Shown here: one piece after another, positions 17,276-25,225 of the stretch
Layout: each line of letters begins with the position of its first letter
Position numbering within the stretch: the stretch's first letter is position 1
Source: Streptomyces uncialis
GTDB lineage: Bacteria > Actinomycetota > Actinomycetes > Streptomycetales > Streptomycetaceae
Assembly: GCF_036250755.1 (NCBI RefSeq)
Contig: NZ_CP109583.1
Location: forward strand, 7,868,001 to 7,932,000
DNA length: 64,000 nt
Reading direction: 5' to 3'
Made by a program: the position numbers and the translations under genes
Notes under the pieces: model-generated
The model's input: the letters and a program-made list of their open reading frames with translations, nothing else
Told to the model about the DNA's origin: nothing
Databases searched by the model: none

Positions 17276-18340
17276 ATGAACCGTGCCCATCGCCTGGCGG
17301 CGTCAGCCTCCACGGGGCTCGCCCTCCTCGCCGCGACGGCCTGCGGCACGACCGATGTCGACAAGAGCGAGGCGGGCGGCGGCACCAGCGCGCCGCCCGC
17401 GTCGAAGAGCTGTGCCGACGACACCACGACCACCTCCACGAAGCCGGTCTCCTTCAAGGACGGCGTCGGCCGGCAGGTGAAGCTCGACAAGCCCGCCAAG
17501 CGGATCGCGGTCCTGGAATGGCAGCAGGTCGAGGACGCGCTGACCCTGTGCGTCACCCCCACCGTCGTCTCCGACGCGAAGGGGTACCGCGCCTGGACCA
17601 GCGCGGAGAAGCTGCCCGGCGGGGTGACGGACATCGGCGCCCGTGAGGAGCCCGACCTCGACACCCTGTACGCGGCCAAGCCCGACCTCATCGTCGTGGA
17701 GGCGTTCAAGGCCGACGACGAGACCATCGCGAAGCTGGAGAAGCGGGGCATCCCCGTGATGGCCACCCGGGGCGCCAACCCCGAGGACCCGATCGGGAAC
17801 ATGCGGGAGGTGTTCAGCATGATCGGCGAGGCGACGGGCCGCACCGAGCGGGCCGACCAGGTCCTCAAGGAGTTCGACCAGCACCTGGCCACCGCGAAGA
17901 AGCGGGTCACCGACGCCGATCTGCCGACCAAGGACTTCCTGTACTTCGACGGCTGGCTCCAGGGCGGCAACCTCACGATCCGCCCCTACAGCGACGGCGC
18001 CCTGTTCACCGAGATAGGCAAGGAACTCGGGATGACCCCCGCGTGGACCAAGGACGTCAACAAGGCGCACGGTGACGGCGGCGTCGACGCCGCCTACGGC
18101 CTCGCGCAGACCGACGTCGAGGGACTCACCGGGGTGGGCGACGCCAACCTCTTCTACGCCAACGACGACGCGGCCGGCGGCTTCGTCGACGCGCTCGCCA
18201 AGAACCCGATCTGGAAGACCCTCCCGGCCGTCAAGGAGGACCGCGCGCACGCGTTCCCGTCCCGGGTGTGGGGCGCGGGCGGTCCGCGCTCCTGCGCACA
18301 GGCGATCGACGCGTACGTAGACGTGCTCGACAAGAAGTGA
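17276..18340 (+). CDS. Iron-siderophore ABC transporter substrate-binding lipoprotein
   Basis: This 354-residue protein has a lipoprotein signal (MNRAHRLAASASTGLALLAA, lipobox ending at Cys22) and the two-lobed periplasmic-binding fold of FecB/FhuD-type proteins. RIAVLEWQQVEDALTL and PDLIVVEAFKADDETIAKL are characteristic. A threonine/serine-rich spacer follows the cysteine. RBS AAAGAGG precedes the ATG. Its stop overlaps the permease start (GTGA), showing coupling. The 221-base spacer before it contains repeated GCTCGGGCGGCCCTCC blocks. The ligand is probably a ferric siderophore; which one is unknown. Confidence 0.9.
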   Translation: MNRAHRLAASASTGLALLAATACGTTDVDKSEAGGGTSAPPASKSCADDTTTTSTKPVSFKDGVGRQVKLDKPAKRIAVLEWQQVEDALTLCVTPTVVSDAKGYRAWTSAEKLPGGVTDIGAREEPDLDTLYAAKPDLIVVEAFKADDETIAKLEKRGIPVMATRGANPEDPIGNMREVFSMIGEATGRTERADQVLKEFDQHLATAKKRVTDADLPTKDFLYFDGWLQGGNLTIRPYSDGALFTEIGKELGMTPAWTKDVNKAHGDGGVDAAYGLAQTDVEGLTGVGDANLFYANDDAAGGFVDALAKNPIWKTLPAVKEDRAHAFPSRVWGAGGPRSCAQAIDAYVDVLDKK

Positions 18341-20439
18341 ACACACCGCTGATGTCGAAGCCCGTAGCGGGACCGTCGCCGCGCGCCGAGCGCGGTGGCG
18401 GTCCCCTCGGGGTGGCAGTCCTGGCCGTCCTGCTCGTCGCGACCGTCCTGGTGGGCCTGTGGCACCTGACGCAGGGGACCTCGGGCGTCGGCGTCGGCGA
18501 CCTGGTGCGCCATCTGACCGGGGACCGGGAGGCCACCGGCGGGGCGCCGGTCGGCGAGATCATCACCGGCTCGCGCCTGCCGCGCCTGCTCGCGGGCGTC
18601 GCGGTGGGCTTCGCCCTCGGTGTCGCCGGCGCGCTCCTCCAGTCCGTCACGCACAACACGCTCGCCTCGCCCGACACCCTCGCGGTCACGGCCGGGTCCT
18701 ACTTCACCCTCACGCTCGTCGCGGCCCTCGGTCTCACCGTCCCGCTGTGGGCGTCGGGCGCGGTCGCCTTCGCCGGTGGCCTGGCCGCGGCGGCGCTCGT
18801 CCTGCTGCTCTCCGGCCGGGCCTCGGGCACCGCGGGCACCCGGCTCATCCTCGCCGGATCGGCGATCGCGCTCGCCCTGGACGCGGCGACCGGGATGCTC
18901 CTCATCCTGTTCGACCAGAACACGACCGGCCTCTTCGCCTGGGGCAGCGGTTCGCTCGCCCAGATGAACATCGACGCCTCGGTACGCGCCCTGCCGGTCG
19001 TGGCCGTGGTGCTGTGCGCCGCCCTGCTGCTGTCCCGGCGACTGGACGTGATGAACCTCGGCGACGACGCCGCGTCCACCCTCGGTGTGCCGATCCGGAG
19101 CACCCGCGTGACCGCCGTGATCTGCGCGGTGCTCCTGGCCGGTACGGCGGTGACCCTCGCGGGCCCGATCTCCTTCGTCGGCCTCGGCGCCCCCGTCCTG
19201 GCCCGGCTGATCGCCGGGCGGGTCCGGGCATTGCGGCGGCACCTCCTGCTGGTGCCCGCGGCCGGGCTGATCGGCGCGCTGCTCATCCTGCTCGCGGACG
19301 CCTCCCTGCGCGCGGTGCAGGGCGCGGACGGCGCGGCATCCATCCCCACCGGCGTGCCGACGGCGCTGCTCGGCTCCGTCGTGATCGTGGTCCTCGCGCT
19401 GCGCCTGCGTGACACGGGCCGCCTCCGTCAGCCACCGCACTCACGGGTCGCCGCACGGTCCCGCCGCGCGTTCCTCCTCGTCGTGTCCGGTGCACTGGCC
19501 CTGCTGGCCGTGGCGGTCCTCGTGGCGGTCCTGGCGGGGAGCCTCTGGCTGCGGACGGGGGACCTCGCGCTGTGGTTCCGCGGCGGCGCCCCGGACCTGA
19601 TCGGCCAGGCGCTCGACGACCGCGTCCCCCGGGTGGCCGCCGCGGTCCTCGCCGGCGCCGCGCTCGGACTGGCCGGGTGCGTCGTGCAGGGCGCGGTGCG
19701 CAACCCGCTGGCGGAGCCGGGAGTGCTCGGCATCACGGCGGGCGCCGGGCTGGGCGCGGCGAGCGTGGCCACGTCCGGGCTGTCGGGCGGCCGGCCCGTG
19801 CTCGTCGCGGTCGCGGTCGCCGCCGGGCTCGCCACGTTCGGGCTGGTCGCCCTGCTGGCCTGGCGCGGCGGTTTCCTGCCCGACCGGTTCGTACTGATCG
19901 GCATCGGCTGCGGATACGGCCTCAGCTCGGTCACCACCTTCCTGCTGCTGCGTGCCGACCCGTACAACACGCCGCAGATCTTCACCTGGCTCTCCGGTAC
20001 GACCTACGGCCGCACGCTGCCCGACGTCGTACCGGTCGCGGTGGCCCTCGCGCTCGCGCTTCCCGTGCTGTTCGCCATGCGCGGCCGGCTCGACCTGCTC
20101 GCCGTCGACGAGGACACCCCGCGCATCGTCGGTGTCAAGGTGGAGCGCACCCGCTTCGCCGCGCTGGCGATCGCCGCGGTGCTCGCGGCGCTCAGCGTGA
20201 TCGCCGTCGGTGTCGTCGGCTTCGTGGGGCTGGTCGCCCCGCATCTCGCCCGGTCCCTGGTGGGCGCCCGGCACGGCCGCGCGATCCCGGTCGCGATGCT
20301 GCTCGGCGCGTTGCTGGTGTGCGTGGCCGACGCCCTCGGCCGCACGCTCGTCGCGCCCGCCCAGGTACCGGCGGGCCTCATGATCGCGCTGGTCGGCGCG
20401 CCGTACTTCGTCTGGGTGCTCCGGCGGTCCCGCGCATGA
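18337..20439 (+). CDS. Fused double FecCD (FhuB-like) siderophore permease
   Basis: This protein of about 700 residues is two FecCD permeases in one chain, each about 330 residues and roughly ten helices. The first half carries GSRLPRLLAGVAVGFALGVAG and SFVGLGAPVLARL. The second repeats the pattern as RVPRVAAAVLAGAALGLAG and GFVGLVAPHLARSLVG. This matches the E. coli FhuB arrangement, so one chain replaces a permease pair. GTG at 18337 overlaps the lipoprotein stop by 4 bases; ATG at 18352 is the alternative. It should assemble with the ATPase encoded at 16191. Confidence 0.92.
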   Translation: MNTPLMSKPVAGPSPRAERGGGPLGVAVLAVLLVATVLVGLWHLTQGTSGVGVGDLVRHLTGDREATGGAPVGEIITGSRLPRLLAGVAVGFALGVAGALLQSVTHNTLASPDTLAVTAGSYFTLTLVAALGLTVPLWASGAVAFAGGLAAAALVLLLSGRASGTAGTRLILAGSAIALALDAATGMLLILFDQNTTGLFAWGSGSLAQMNIDASVRALPVVAVVLCAALLLSRRLDVMNLGDDAASTLGVPIRSTRVTAVICAVLLAGTAVTLAGPISFVGLGAPVLARLIAGRVRALRRHLLLVPAAGLIGALLILLADASLRAVQGADGAASIPTGVPTALLGSVVIVVLALRLRDTGRLRQPPHSRVAARSRRAFLLVVSGALALLAVAVLVAVLAGSLWLRTGDLALWFRGGAPDLIGQALDDRVPRVAAAVLAGAALGLAGCVVQGAVRNPLAEPGVLGITAGAGLGAASVATSGLSGGRPVLVAVAVAAGLATFGLVALLAWRGGFLPDRFVLIGIGCGYGLSSVTTFLLLRADPYNTPQIFTWLSGTTYGRTLPDVVPVAVALALALPVLFAMRGRLDLLAVDEDTPRIVGVKVERTRFAALAIAAVLAALSVIAVGVVGFVGLVAPHLARSLVGARHGRAIPVAMLLGALLVCVADALGRTLVAPAQVPAGLMIALVGAPYFVWVLRRSRA

Positions 20440-20556
20440 CACCTGACGCACCGTACCCGCGCCCCGGCCCGCCCTGACCCGTCCCCGACCCGCCCGGTCC
20501 CGCCCAATCCAGTCCCGCTCCGTCCCGCTCCGTCCCGTCCCGCCAGGAGTACCGCG

Positions 20557-21645
20557 ATGCCGTCCCCGCAGGAAGCGTCCGTGAGGTCCGTCGTCGTCCC
20601 GTTCGAGGCCGGTGAGCCGCCTGCCCCGCTGAGGGGGCTCGGACACCACGGAGTGCTGGAACGCTGGCGCGCGGTCGACCGCTCCGGCCATGCCCCGCAC
20701 CTCGTGGGTGTCCGGGGCGCGGACGGGGAGGACTGGACCGCCGCCGCGCTCGTGACGGCCCGCCCGCACACGGCGTATCTGAAGATCGTCGACGCCGTCG
20801 GTGACGTGCCGGCGGCCGTCGCGGCGGTCGTCGCCCACGCGCGCGCCCGGGGGCTCGCGCAGGTCAAGTGGGAAGGCTGGACGGCGACTTCCGAGGAAGC
20901 CGTCGCCGCGGGATTCGCCCCCCTGGGTCCTCCGCTCGCGCGCTCCGAGGGCGCCGAAGGGCCTGCCGCCGGATACTTCCGCTGGCTGCGCGACGGCGTG
21001 GTGACCGCACCTCCGTACTACGGGCAGACCACGCACTTCACCTGCGGCGCCGTCACCGCCCTGGTCGCGCAGGCACACGCGGGGGCGCTGCCGGGGGACG
21101 GGCTCGACCGCCGGGCGGAGCTGACGCTGTGGCGCGACGCGACCAACTTCCCCGCGTGCGAGCCCGTGGGACTGGGCGTCGCCGTCCGCCGCGCGTGGCC
21201 GTCGTCCCCCGTCACGGTCCACCTCGACACGGACCGGCCCGTCATGCTCGGCCACCTCCCGGAGAGCGAGCGGGAGTGGCGTGCCCACCTCCAGCGCATG
21301 TCACGTGAGGACGCCGGACGGATCGGCGTCCCGGTCGACCCGCGCCGCCTCTCCACGACCGGCATCCGGAGCGCGATCGGCCGACGCGAGCATGTGCTGC
21401 TCCTGGTCTCGCTCGCCGCGATGCAGGGCTTCGACGTGCCGCACTGGGTGCTCTGCCATGGCGTCGTGCCCGGCGCCGTCGTGGTCGACGACCCGTGGGC
21501 CGACGCGGCGAAGGGGGACACCTGGGTCGACGCCCATCTGCTGCCCGTCCCCGATCCGTCGCTCGACACCATGTCGGCCATCTCGCCGGACGGCTTCGGC
21601 GGCGCGGTGACCATCGGACGCCGGACGGCTTCAGCCGGGCGGTGA
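20557..21645 (+). CDS. GNAT-like/C39-like peptidase fold protein (DUF3335 type)
   Basis: This 362-residue protein is the last gene of the siderophore operon. The N-terminal half (about 60-140) resembles a GNAT acyltransferase fold. The C-terminal half has the papain-like C39 layout, with Cys in GQTTHFTCGAVTALVAQ near 160, His in VPHWVLCHG, and an acidic VVDDPW about ten residues later. An RBS (CAGGAG) precedes the ATG. It could trim or release a peptide-type metallophore after uptake; that role is inferred from context. C39 leader peptidases are normally joined to exporters, which this is not. Confidence 0.7.
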   Translation: MPSPQEASVRSVVVPFEAGEPPAPLRGLGHHGVLERWRAVDRSGHAPHLVGVRGADGEDWTAAALVTARPHTAYLKIVDAVGDVPAAVAAVVAHARARGLAQVKWEGWTATSEEAVAAGFAPLGPPLARSEGAEGPAAGYFRWLRDGVVTAPPYYGQTTHFTCGAVTALVAQAHAGALPGDGLDRRAELTLWRDATNFPACEPVGLGVAVRRAWPSSPVTVHLDTDRPVMLGHLPESEREWRAHLQRMSREDAGRIGVPVDPRRLSTTGIRSAIGRREHVLLLVSLAAMQGFDVPHWVLCHGVVPGAVVVDDPWADAAKGDTWVDAHLLPVPDPSLDTMSAISPDGFGGAVTIGRRTASAGR

Positions 21646-21955
21646 CGTGCGGGGCCTGGCAGCGGACCCCCGGCCGCACGGCGTCACCCGGTCCGTGGAT
21701 TCACGGGAGTCACGCCGTACGACGAACTCGGTCATGCTGACGAGGGGCGGTACAGCGATCGCGGCACGTACCCGGGAGAATTCGTCCAGGGTGCGCACGT
21801 GTCCACCAGTTGTCGCGCGCGACCGCGAGCCTGCCGGCGAACCCGGGCGCGTACGCCTTCCATGAGGAGATCCCGCCCTCGCGGGACTCCCGGGCTGTGG
21901 TAATCGGTGTGCGGTGCCTGGCCGATGGCCTGGTGGGACCGGACGGGACGGTTCT

Positions 21956-22675
21956 TCATCCGGGCGTCTCCGTTGCTGTGGTGGGGAGTTGCCCTTCGGT
22001 CGGTTCCGTCTCGGCGGGACGCCAGGACCGGCGGAAGTGTTCGACGCTGTTGTGCAGATGAACACGCGTGGCGTGGACGGAGAGCGCGGCATCGCGGCGG
22101 GAGATGGCCCGCGCGATGAGCGCGTGCTCCGAGGCGGACGCTTCGAGCCTGCTCCGGGAGTGGCCGGCCATACGGCGCACACGGGCGACGTGGGTCCGCA
22201 GGTTCTCCATCGCGTCGACCAGGAAGGAGTTGTCCGTCGCCTCGTTGACGGCCTCGTCGAAGCGCCGGATGAGTGCGAAGTAGTCGCTCACCTGCCCGTC
22301 GGAGACCGCGGCACCCCGGAAGAGGTCATGCCACTGCGTGAAGTGGTCCCCGAACTCCGCGAAGACCGCGGGCTCACCGCGTAAGGCGGCGAGCTGGGCG
22401 GCCTGGGACTCAAGGCAGGAACGCTGCTCGAAGAGGCTGCGCACGTACCGGTCGTCGACCTGCGTGATCACGAGGCCCCGTTTCCCCGACGGCTCGGCGA
22501 GACCCTCTGCGGCAAGGCGGCTCAGGGCTTCGCGCACCGGTGTGCGGGAGACCCCCAGGCGCTCGGACTGTTCCACCTCCAGGAGGTGGGCGCCCGGTGG
22601 CAGAACGCCGTCAAGGATCTCCGACCGCAGTTGCGCGTAGGCGCGTCCTGCGGCTGTGGGGGGAGTGGTCAACAT
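21956..22675 (-). CDS. GntR family transcriptional regulator, FCD type
   Basis: This 239-residue regulator has an N-terminal winged helix (AGRAYAQLRSEILDGVLPPG, SERLGVSRTPVREALSRLA) and an all-helical FCD ligand domain. That domain holds the metal-ligand pattern DEAVNEATDNSFL, HVARVRRM and HALIARAISRRD. ATG at 22675 is used because the operator lies directly upstream; longer frames run through non-coding sequence. It is divergent from a tricarboxylate-type binding protein. FCD regulators usually sense organic acids, so it probably represses that gene and itself through the paired GTATAC palindromes. Confidence 0.9.
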   Translation of the reverse strand: MLTTPPTAAGRAYAQLRSEILDGVLPPGAHLLEVEQSERLGVSRTPVREALSRLAAEGLAEPSGKRGLVITQVDDRYVRSLFEQRSCLESQAAQLAALRGEPAVFAEFGDHFTQWHDLFRGAAVSDGQVSDYFALIRRFDEAVNEATDNSFLVDAMENLRTHVARVRRMAGHSRSRLEASASEHALIARAISRRDAALSVHATRVHLHNSVEHFRRSWRPAETEPTEGQLPTTATETPG

Positions 22676-22682
22676 GGATGCA

Positions 22683-22756
22683 GTGTATACACCATGGTTA
22701 CGAGTGAGTGCGAAATGCGCGTGAACTCTTGTGGGCTCACCTCCGTATGTATACAT
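22683..22756. promoter_or_regulatory. Paired GTATAC palindromic operators
   Basis: GTGTATACAC (22683-22692) and ATGTATACAT (22747-22756) are perfect 10-bp palindromes sharing the core TGTATACA. Their centres are 64 bases apart, close to six helical turns, so both would face the same side. One abuts the GntR start; the other precedes the TctC gene by 43 bases. These are likely GntR binding sites. Confidence 0.7.
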
Positions 22757-22798
22757 TCCGGTTCTCCAGGCACCTGCCGGAGAGACAAGGAAGCTTCC

Positions 22799-23791
22799 AT
22801 GAAGATCACCCGCACCGCCGCCACAACTGCGGCCGCTGTCCTTGCCCTCAGCGCATGCGGTAGCAGTGAGGACCCGGCCTCGGACGCCGAGCCCGAAGCG
22901 CTCGACCGTCTTGAGATCATCGCGCCGGCCGCGCCTGGCAGCGGTTGGGACCGAACCGCCCGCGGCACCCAGGACGCGCTGAGATTCGCCGGGCTCGCGA
23001 AGTCGCCCGAGGTCACGAATGTCGCCGGGGCCTCCGGCACCGTCGCCCTCTCCAAGTTCGCGCCCCAGAAGGGCAAGGAGGATCTCTGGATCACCTCGGG
23101 GCTGGCGATGATGAGCGGCGTCATCAGCAACGGGACCGAAGCCACGCTCGACGACCTCACGCCCCTCGCCCGCCTCATGGGCGAGTACGAGGTCGTCGTC
23201 ACGCCGACGAACTCGCCCTACAAGTCGGTCGACGACCTGTTCGCGGCGATCAAGGAGGACCCCGAATCGGTCGCCATCGCGGGCGGCTCGGTGGGAAGCG
23301 CCGACCACATCTACATAGGTCTGCTCGCCCGGCACTACGGTGTCAAGCCCGCCGACATCAAGTACGTGCCCAACAGCGGCGGCGGCGAGGCGACGACCGC
23401 GCTCCTCAGCGGCAAGGCCCAGGCCGGCGTCTCGGGGCTCAGCGAGTTCGCCCCCCAGATCAAGAGCGGCAGGGTGAAGGGCCTCCTCGTCTCGTCACTT
23501 GAGCCCGTCGACGGCCCCCCCTTCGAGCAGACCGCCGCTGACGTCGACAAGTCCCTGGAATTCCAGAACTGGCGCTCGATGATGGCCCCGGGTGATCTGG
23601 ACGACGCGCTCAAGACCCGGTACGTCGAGACGCTCAAGGAGATGCACGGCACAGAGGGCTGGAAGGACATCGCCGCGGAGAACGCCTGGAACGACAACTT
23701 CCTCGCCGGTGACGAGTTCGCGACATGGCTCAAGGAGGAGAACAGCCGGGTCAAGGAGATCCTCGGCGAGCTGGGCCTGGCCAAGAACTGA
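22799..23791 (+). CDS. Tripartite tricarboxylate transporter substrate-binding lipoprotein (TctC/Bug)
   Basis: This 330-residue Bug-family protein has a lipoprotein signal (MKITRTAATTAAAVLALSAC) and the family pattern. Examples are LEIIAPAAPGSGWDRTARG at the ligand site, KSVDDLFAAIKEDPESVAI and IKYVPNSGGGEATTALLSGK. AAGGA precedes the ATG. Bug proteins bind citrate-like carboxylates for the TctAB permease, but no TctA or TctB gene follows; a hairpin and a pseudogene come next. It is therefore an orphan receptor here, either using a permease elsewhere or stranded by insertion. Confidence 0.9.
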   Translation: MKITRTAATTAAAVLALSACGSSEDPASDAEPEALDRLEIIAPAAPGSGWDRTARGTQDALRFAGLAKSPEVTNVAGASGTVALSKFAPQKGKEDLWITSGLAMMSGVISNGTEATLDDLTPLARLMGEYEVVVTPTNSPYKSVDDLFAAIKEDPESVAIAGGSVGSADHIYIGLLARHYGVKPADIKYVPNSGGGEATTALLSGKAQAGVSGLSEFAPQIKSGRVKGLLVSSLEPVDGPPFEQTAADVDKSLEFQNWRSMMAPGDLDDALKTRYVETLKEMHGTEGWKDIAAENAWNDNFLAGDEFATWLKEENSRVKEILGELGLAKN

Positions 23792-23799
23792 TCCGAGCC

Positions 23800-23844
23800 C
23801 CGTGGTGGGTGACCGCCACCGTGCGCGGCCATCCACCACCACGG
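23800..23844 (+). terminator. Weak terminator-like inverted repeat
   Basis: CCGTGGTGG (23800-23808) pairs with CCACCACGG (23836-23844) across a 27-base loop, starting 8 bases after the TctC stop. Confidence 0.4.
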
Positions 23845-23895
23845 CATGAGACCGGCAGATCCATGGGCGCCCACCCGGGGCACGCCGTACAGCCT

Positions 23896-24027
23896 GGCGA
23901 GATACTGACGGAAGTTACCGTGACCCGCTACATCACGCCGCTGCGTGAGGGCGGGTCGCTGCCCGGTGTGGTCGAGGCCGACGATCTCGGTACGTACGCC
24001 ATGAAGTTGACGTGCGAGGGGGGCTGA
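23896..24027 (+). pseudogene. N-terminal fragment of HipA-like kinase gene
   Basis: About 35 codons (VTRYITPLREGGSLPGVVEA, DDLGTYAMKL) nearly duplicate the start of the intact HipA-like gene at 56993, including its promoter. Homology stops after the AMK motif, and the frame ends at 24027. Nothing of the kinase core remains, so it is a truncated copy. It lies directly right of the second CACGCCGTAC repeat. Confidence 0.75.
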
Positions 24028-25225
24028 CCTGCGTAAAGGTGGCAGTTTCCCGGGCTGACCTGCCTAGTTGGTCCTTTCGGTGTCTTTCAGGGGCGCGCCG
24101 TGTCATGCGGCCGCTTCTCCCTGAGCGCTCCCCAGCCGTGCGCTTTCTCCCCCGGTTCCTCCCAGGCGGGACTTGGCCCCGGGCGCTGACGTGGAGTGAA
24201 CCCGCACGTGGTCGCAGTCGCGCTGAGTGAGTGCTGGGGCTGAGTAGGTGCGGGCTGTGGAGGGGATGGCCAGTCCCCGTTCTCCGCGAGTTCCGGCGGC
24301 GACGCCGGTGGTCGGCTGTCACGTGCAGGGAACCGCGGGACGTGCCGGACGGGTCGAACTCGCTTGCACTACGGTCGAGTTGTCCGTGATCGTGTGCGTG
24401 ACGGGGGCTTCCGGATGACAGTGGAACCGGTGGCCGAGCGCGGGGTGCTGACCGCGCCGACCCCACGGACCCGGGCGAAGGTACTCTCCGCCAGGCAGAC
24501 CACGACCGTGGCCTGAGAGCATCGAGGCATGGTCAGGCACAGCCGACCCAAACCGTCGGACCAGCCGTCGCGCGCCGTCCCGCGTCTGGACGCCGACAAC
24601 CCATGCGCCGCGTACGACGAGCGGCGCCGCCCGCCGATGAACATCTACCGGCGTCACCGGCCGGTGCACGGCGGCGCAGTCACCTCCGGCCCGACGAGGC
24701 GCGCGTTCTGGAGGAGTGGAGCGGGTTCGCGTACGAGCCGGCCGGCACCGCCCCCGGCCTCGCAGCAGCCCAGGAATGATTGAACGAACTTCCGATCGGC
24801 GGCGCCCGCAGCATGATGCCCCGTGGCGGAAGGCATCCCGATCCGGGCCCGGGTGCCGGTGTATCCGAGGCGGCGGCCGGACACGGGCGCCGTGTGCCGG
24901 GGTGCCGAAGGCGTGGGCGGCGTGGTCGAGGGTGTCGGCGATCTGCCCGGGGTGGGCGTGCGCGTGGCGGAGCCGGGTGGTCACTTCGTCGGGGAGGCGG
25001 CTCCAGTCGGCTTCGTGCTGGCCGCCGGAGATCCGACAGCCCGTCACGAAAGTTCGCGGTCAACGAGCCGGATCCCAAAGCGTTTCAGATCGACAAGTCA
25101 CTGGTAGTGAGGTTGGCGGACATGAGATTCGATCATCCTTTCAATTGCCCGGCATGGAGCGCGCCCCACCCCGGGAAGAGAAGGGCGGGGCGCGCAGTTG
25201 TCTCCGTACGGTTCCGAAGGGGGAT
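24028..25225. other. Decayed accessory DNA without an intact gene
   Basis: About 1.2 kb carries no convincing complete gene. Short stretches keep coding character, such as a plus-strand frame ending DEARVLEEWSGFAYEPAGT near 24770 and a minus-strand frame with DWSRLPDEVTTRLRHAHAHP near 25000. These look like remnants of unknown genes. Local base composition fluctuates more than in the core regions. Confidence 0.5.
25159..25195 (-). terminator. Terminator hairpin after S8 protease gene
   Basis: GCGCGCCCC (25159-25167) pairs with GGGGCGCGC (25187-25195). It lies about 30 bases past the protease stop on the minus strand. Confidence 0.65.

Larger units (their letters stand above)
21711..23890. 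other. Block flanked by 10-bp direct repeats, possible insertion
   Basis: CACGCCGTAC occurs at 21711-21720 and again at 23881-23890. The sequence left of the first copy (about 21696-21720) and right of the second (23881-24012) together match one continuous locus at about 56956-57105, the promoter and 5' end of the HipA-like gene. The GntR/TctC block therefore seems to split a partial copy of that locus. No terminal inverted repeats or transposase were seen. Confidence 0.45.

Noticed and set aside
21646..21955. Minus-strand frame with DEFSRVRAAIAVPPLVSMTE near 21770
   Set aside because: The short stretch looks protein-like, but it has no start or ribosome site and no family I recognise. It may be a remnant.
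24319..25047. 242-codon minus-strand frame in the decayed region
   Set aside because: Only the first 50 residues look protein-like; the rest has shadow composition. It is treated as relic DNA.
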